Source: an uncultured Lachnospiraceae bacterium (GTDB taxonomy: Bacteria; Bacillota; Clostridia; Lachnospirales; Lachnospiraceae). From it: a stretch of DNA of 7,947 nucleotides. Position numbers and translations under genes: made by a program. A model generated the notes under the pieces. It was not told where the DNA came from, searched no databases, and saw only the letters and a list, made by a program, of their open reading frames with translations. Below are positions 5,608-7,947 of the stretch, piece after piece (position 1 is the stretch's first letter; each line of letters opens with the position of its first letter). Where the stretch lies: the NCBI GenBank assembly GCA_946538445.1, contig CAMNGO010000088.1:1-7947 (forward strand). The letters run 5' to 3'.

Positions 5608-7947
5608 ATGAAAGAAAATAATAAATACCAAGCGAAATATTGTTACCATCTGTCATACCTGATTCTCTGTCTGATTATACTGTTCTTCAGTAAATCCTTG
5701 CAGGCAGATGCTTACAAATGGGATGACATGGGTTTTGAATCCCAACACATCTCCACTTTTTATGATATTAATGCAGGCCTTCCTTTCTCTGAGATGAACG
5801 CAGTTGCACAGACCCAGGAAGGCTTCATGTACCTCGGAGGTTACGGAGGACTCGCGCAATATGATGGAAAGAAGTTTAATCTGATTGAGGAAATCACCAG
5901 TGTAGTAAGTCTCTATGCCGCCAAAGACGGCAATCTGTGGATTGGAACTAACGACAAGGGAATCGTGTGTATGACACCTGAATCAGAGTTCATCTATTAC
6001 GGGAAGGAAGCCGGTCTTCGTTCCTTGGCGATACGTGACATTATCAAAGATGATTATGATAATCTGATATTCGCCACCGGTGAGGGAATCTATCGGATGG
6101 ATACAACCGGAAAACTCATATCCATCGACGACGAGCGGATCAGGGAATCTTACATCTCCATTCTTACAAAAGACAATAAGGGTATCATGTATGGGGCGAC
6201 TTATAACGGTGCTCTCTTCTCCATGAGAGATGATGAGATAATCCAGTATTATTCTGCGGAAGAATTGGGTGTAGATATCCGCAGTATCTCTGAAGATTCC
6301 GAGCAGGCCGGTATGGTATATCTGGGAACCGAAGAATCCTATATCCTCCATGGTGTATTCGGAGAACCTCTCTCCACTTATGAAATCATCGAGACTCCCG
6401 GGCTCACCGGGATCAATAAGGTAAAACTGGTGGATGGTCGTCTGTGGATCTGCGCAAATAATGGAATCGGCTATATCGATGAAAATCATGGCTATCAGCG
6501 TCTGCGTTTCTCCAACATCAATTCTGTGGGGAATATGATGGCTGACTATGAAGGGAATCTATGGTTTACCTCCACCAGAAACGGTGTGATGAAAATAAGC
6601 GACAGTATCTTCATGGATGTCAGCCTTATGTCAAATACGGAAGGTCTCACTGTCAATACCACCTGGATGAAAGATAATCTTCTGTATATCGGAACTGACA
6701 CCGGATTGCTGCTAATCGACAGTGATGGAAACCACATTACTACCCCCATCGTAGAGCAATTGTCAACTGCACGTATCAGGGCCATAAAAGAAGACCGCCA
6801 GGGTAATCTGTGGTTTTGTACCTTTAGCGAAAACGGGCTGGTTTGCTTAAAAGCGGATGGCGAGATTGTTTCATACACTGAGAACAACGGTTTGCTCACC
6901 AACTATGCCAGAACCATATACGAGTGTTCCGATGGCAGGCTGATCGTGTCTGTCACAAAGGGACTGCACTTTATAGAAAACGGAAAGATTACAAGAACCA
7001 TAGTAACAAGGAATTATGGTATTCCCAATGATATCGTACTTTCTATCTGTGAAGGTCTCGATGGAAGGATCTACCTGGGAATCGACGGAAATGGAATCTA
7101 TGTCCTGGATGGAGAAGAGGTCATCCCGTTTGATGGGGAAAGTGACATGGAATCCGGTATTATCCTGGGGCTTAAGAGGGATGATGTGCGAAATCTTATC
7201 TGGATCATAACCAGCAATTCCGTCGGTTATATGAAGGACGGCAAGATCACCACCCTCAATAATATACCGACCGGCAAACGGACCAGTGGCTGTTATGATC
7301 TCCTGCTTCCCAAAGGGGATGACATCTGGGTATGTGGGGGTACCGGAATCTATATTATAAATGCCAGACAGCTTCTGGCCGGAGAGAATCCTGATTATAC
7401 TTTCTACAACGGCAGTATGGGACTTCCCCATATCACCACCTCCAACTCCAGAAACTATGTTGCCCCGAACGGGGATGCCTTCCTGTCCGGAATTGATGGT
7501 GTGACGAAAGTTAACATAGAAGACAAACAGAAGAAAAGTGTCTCCCCCAAGATAGCACTCCCTTACATCGATGTAGATGATGAGAGGATCTATCTTGATG
7601 AAGAGAAAACAGTAAGGATCCCCTCCCATGTAAAAAGAATCACTATCTATCAGTATGTGTTATCTTTCGGACTCACCGATCCTAAAGTTTCCTATTACCT
7701 GGAAGGATTCGATAAAAAACCCGTGGAGACCAGTAAGCAGGAATTATCCCAGGTAAGTTATACCAATCTCCCGGGGGGAAACTATCAATTTCATCTTACC
7801 ATGATGGATAAGAACAATGACAGATCTGCAGATGCCTCTTTTACACTCGTAAAAGAGAAGGCACTCTATGAACAGCCCCTTTTCTGGATTCTGCTGATCA
7901 TTGGTATCATATTACTGACAGCATATATCATCATCTGGTACTTTAGG
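5608..7947 (+). CDS. Two-component-type propeller sensor, N-terminal 780 residues (cut by window edge)
   Basis: This is a large membrane sensor whose reading frame stays open to the last base. A signal sequence or anchor (hydrophobic 15-28, possible cleavage near QADA at 33-36) precedes about fourteen Reg_prop-type repeats between residues 64 and 640, spaced about 40 residues. Typical cores are EGFMYLGGYGGLAQYDG (71-87), DGNLWIGT (107-114), EGNLWFTSTRNGV (315-327) and QGNLWFCT (398-405). Fourteen repeats fit two seven-bladed propellers, as in Bacteroides hybrid two-component sensors. A Y_Y_Y domain follows (about 677-748, YYLEGFD at 696-702, YTNLPGGNYQF at 718-728), then one transmembrane helix (758-778). 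The output domain (histidine kinase, GGDEF or other) is beyond the window. Such sensors commonly detect oligosaccharides outside the cell. The ATG at 5608 has GGAG seven bases upstream. It is divergent from eutL and the alpha-glucosidase. Confidence 0.9.
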   Translation, partial: MKENNKYQAKYCYHLSYLILCLIILFFSKSLQADAYKWDDMGFESQHISTFYDINAGLPFSEMNAVAQTQEGFMYLGGYGGLAQYDGKKFNLIEEITSVVSLYAAKDGNLWIGTNDKGIVCMTPESEFIYYGKEAGLRSLAIRDIIKDDYDNLIFATGEGIYRMDTTGKLISIDDERIRESYISILTKDNKGIMYGATYNGALFSMRDDEIIQYYSAEELGVDIRSISEDSEQAGMVYLGTEESYILHGVFGEPLSTYEIIETPGLTGINKVKLVDGRLWICANNGIGYIDENHGYQRLRFSNINSVGNMMADYEGNLWFTSTRNGVMKISDSIFMDVSLMSNTEGLTVNTTWMKDNLLYIGTDTGLLLIDSDGNHITTPIVEQLSTARIRAIKEDRQGNLWFCTFSENGLVCLKADGEIVSYTENNGLLTNYARTIYECSDGRLIVSVTKGLHFIENGKITRTIVTRNYGIPNDIVLSICEGLDGRIYLGIDGNGIYVLDGEEVIPFDGESDMESGIILGLKRDDVRNLIWIITSNSVGYMKDGKITTLNNIPTGKRTSGCYDLLLPKGDDIWVCGGTGIYIINARQLLAGENPDYTFYNGSMGLPHITTSNSRNYVAPNGDAFLSGIDGVTKVNIEDKQKKSVSPKIALPYIDVDDERIYLDEEKTVRIPSHVKRITIYQYVLSFGLTDPKVSYYLEGFDKKPVETSKQELSQVSYTNLPGGNYQFHLTMMDKNNDRSADASFTLVKEKALYEQPLFWILLIIGIILLTAYIIIWYFR

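Noticed and set aside
5983..6489. 168-codon minus-strand frame inside the sensor gene
   Set aside because: Antisense shadow of propeller repeats 3 to 7, with repeated DI/GI patterns mirroring the repeats.
6871..7629. 252-codon minus-strand frame inside the sensor gene
   Set aside because: The plus strand here encodes clear propeller repeats in one unbroken frame. The antisense frame is a by-product of its codon use, with no ribosome binding site or domain.

Overview
The window reads as chromosomal DNA of a Gram-positive anaerobe of the Clostridia, most likely Lachnospiraceae-like. This rests on strong AAGGAG/GGAGG Shine-Dalgarno sites, consensus sigma-A promoters, intrinsic terminators, and the mix of a DUF5688 protein, a barnase-type lipoprotein, an EutL-type shell protein and a propeller sensor. 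It is an inference from gene content. No database was searched.

Left part (1-2113), all on the minus strand: the 5' portion of rarA (AAA+ recombination/replication-fork ATPase, cut by the window edge) lies 13 bases after the stop of a histidine-phosphatase gene. Its ribosome binding site lies directly against that stop, so the two form one operon with an extended -10 promoter. Upstream of them is a 305-residue DUF5688 protein with its own hairpin terminator, and that hairpin overlaps the operon's -35 region.

Middle part (2114-4662): divergent from the DUF5688 gene, a near-consensus promoter drives a 195-residue lipoprotein whose C-terminal half is a barnase-type guanyl-preferring ribonuclease with all catalytic residues present. 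No barstar-like inhibitor gene is visible. A long, nearly perfect bidirectional terminator separates it from a convergent 553-residue GH13 alpha-glucosidase on the minus strand.

Right part (4663-7947): upstream of the glucosidase, also on the minus strand, is a lone EutL-type microcompartment shell gene. Its strong terminator hairpin stands just 27 bases before the glucosidase start, so it could act as an attenuator or partial terminator. Divergent from eutL is the N-terminal 780 residues of a membrane sensor: signal sequence, fourteen propeller repeats (two predicted seven-bladed propellers), a Y_Y_Y domain and a transmembrane helix. Its cytoplasmic output domain lies beyond the window.

The most unusual items are the lipid-anchored barnase without a visible barstar, the orphan EutL that lacks two residues I recall as ethanolamine ligands, the terminator/leader hairpin between eutL and the glucosidase, and the large propeller sensor next to them. 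No phage, insertion sequence, CRISPR array, tRNA or rRNA was seen, and no gap between genes exceeds 300 bases.
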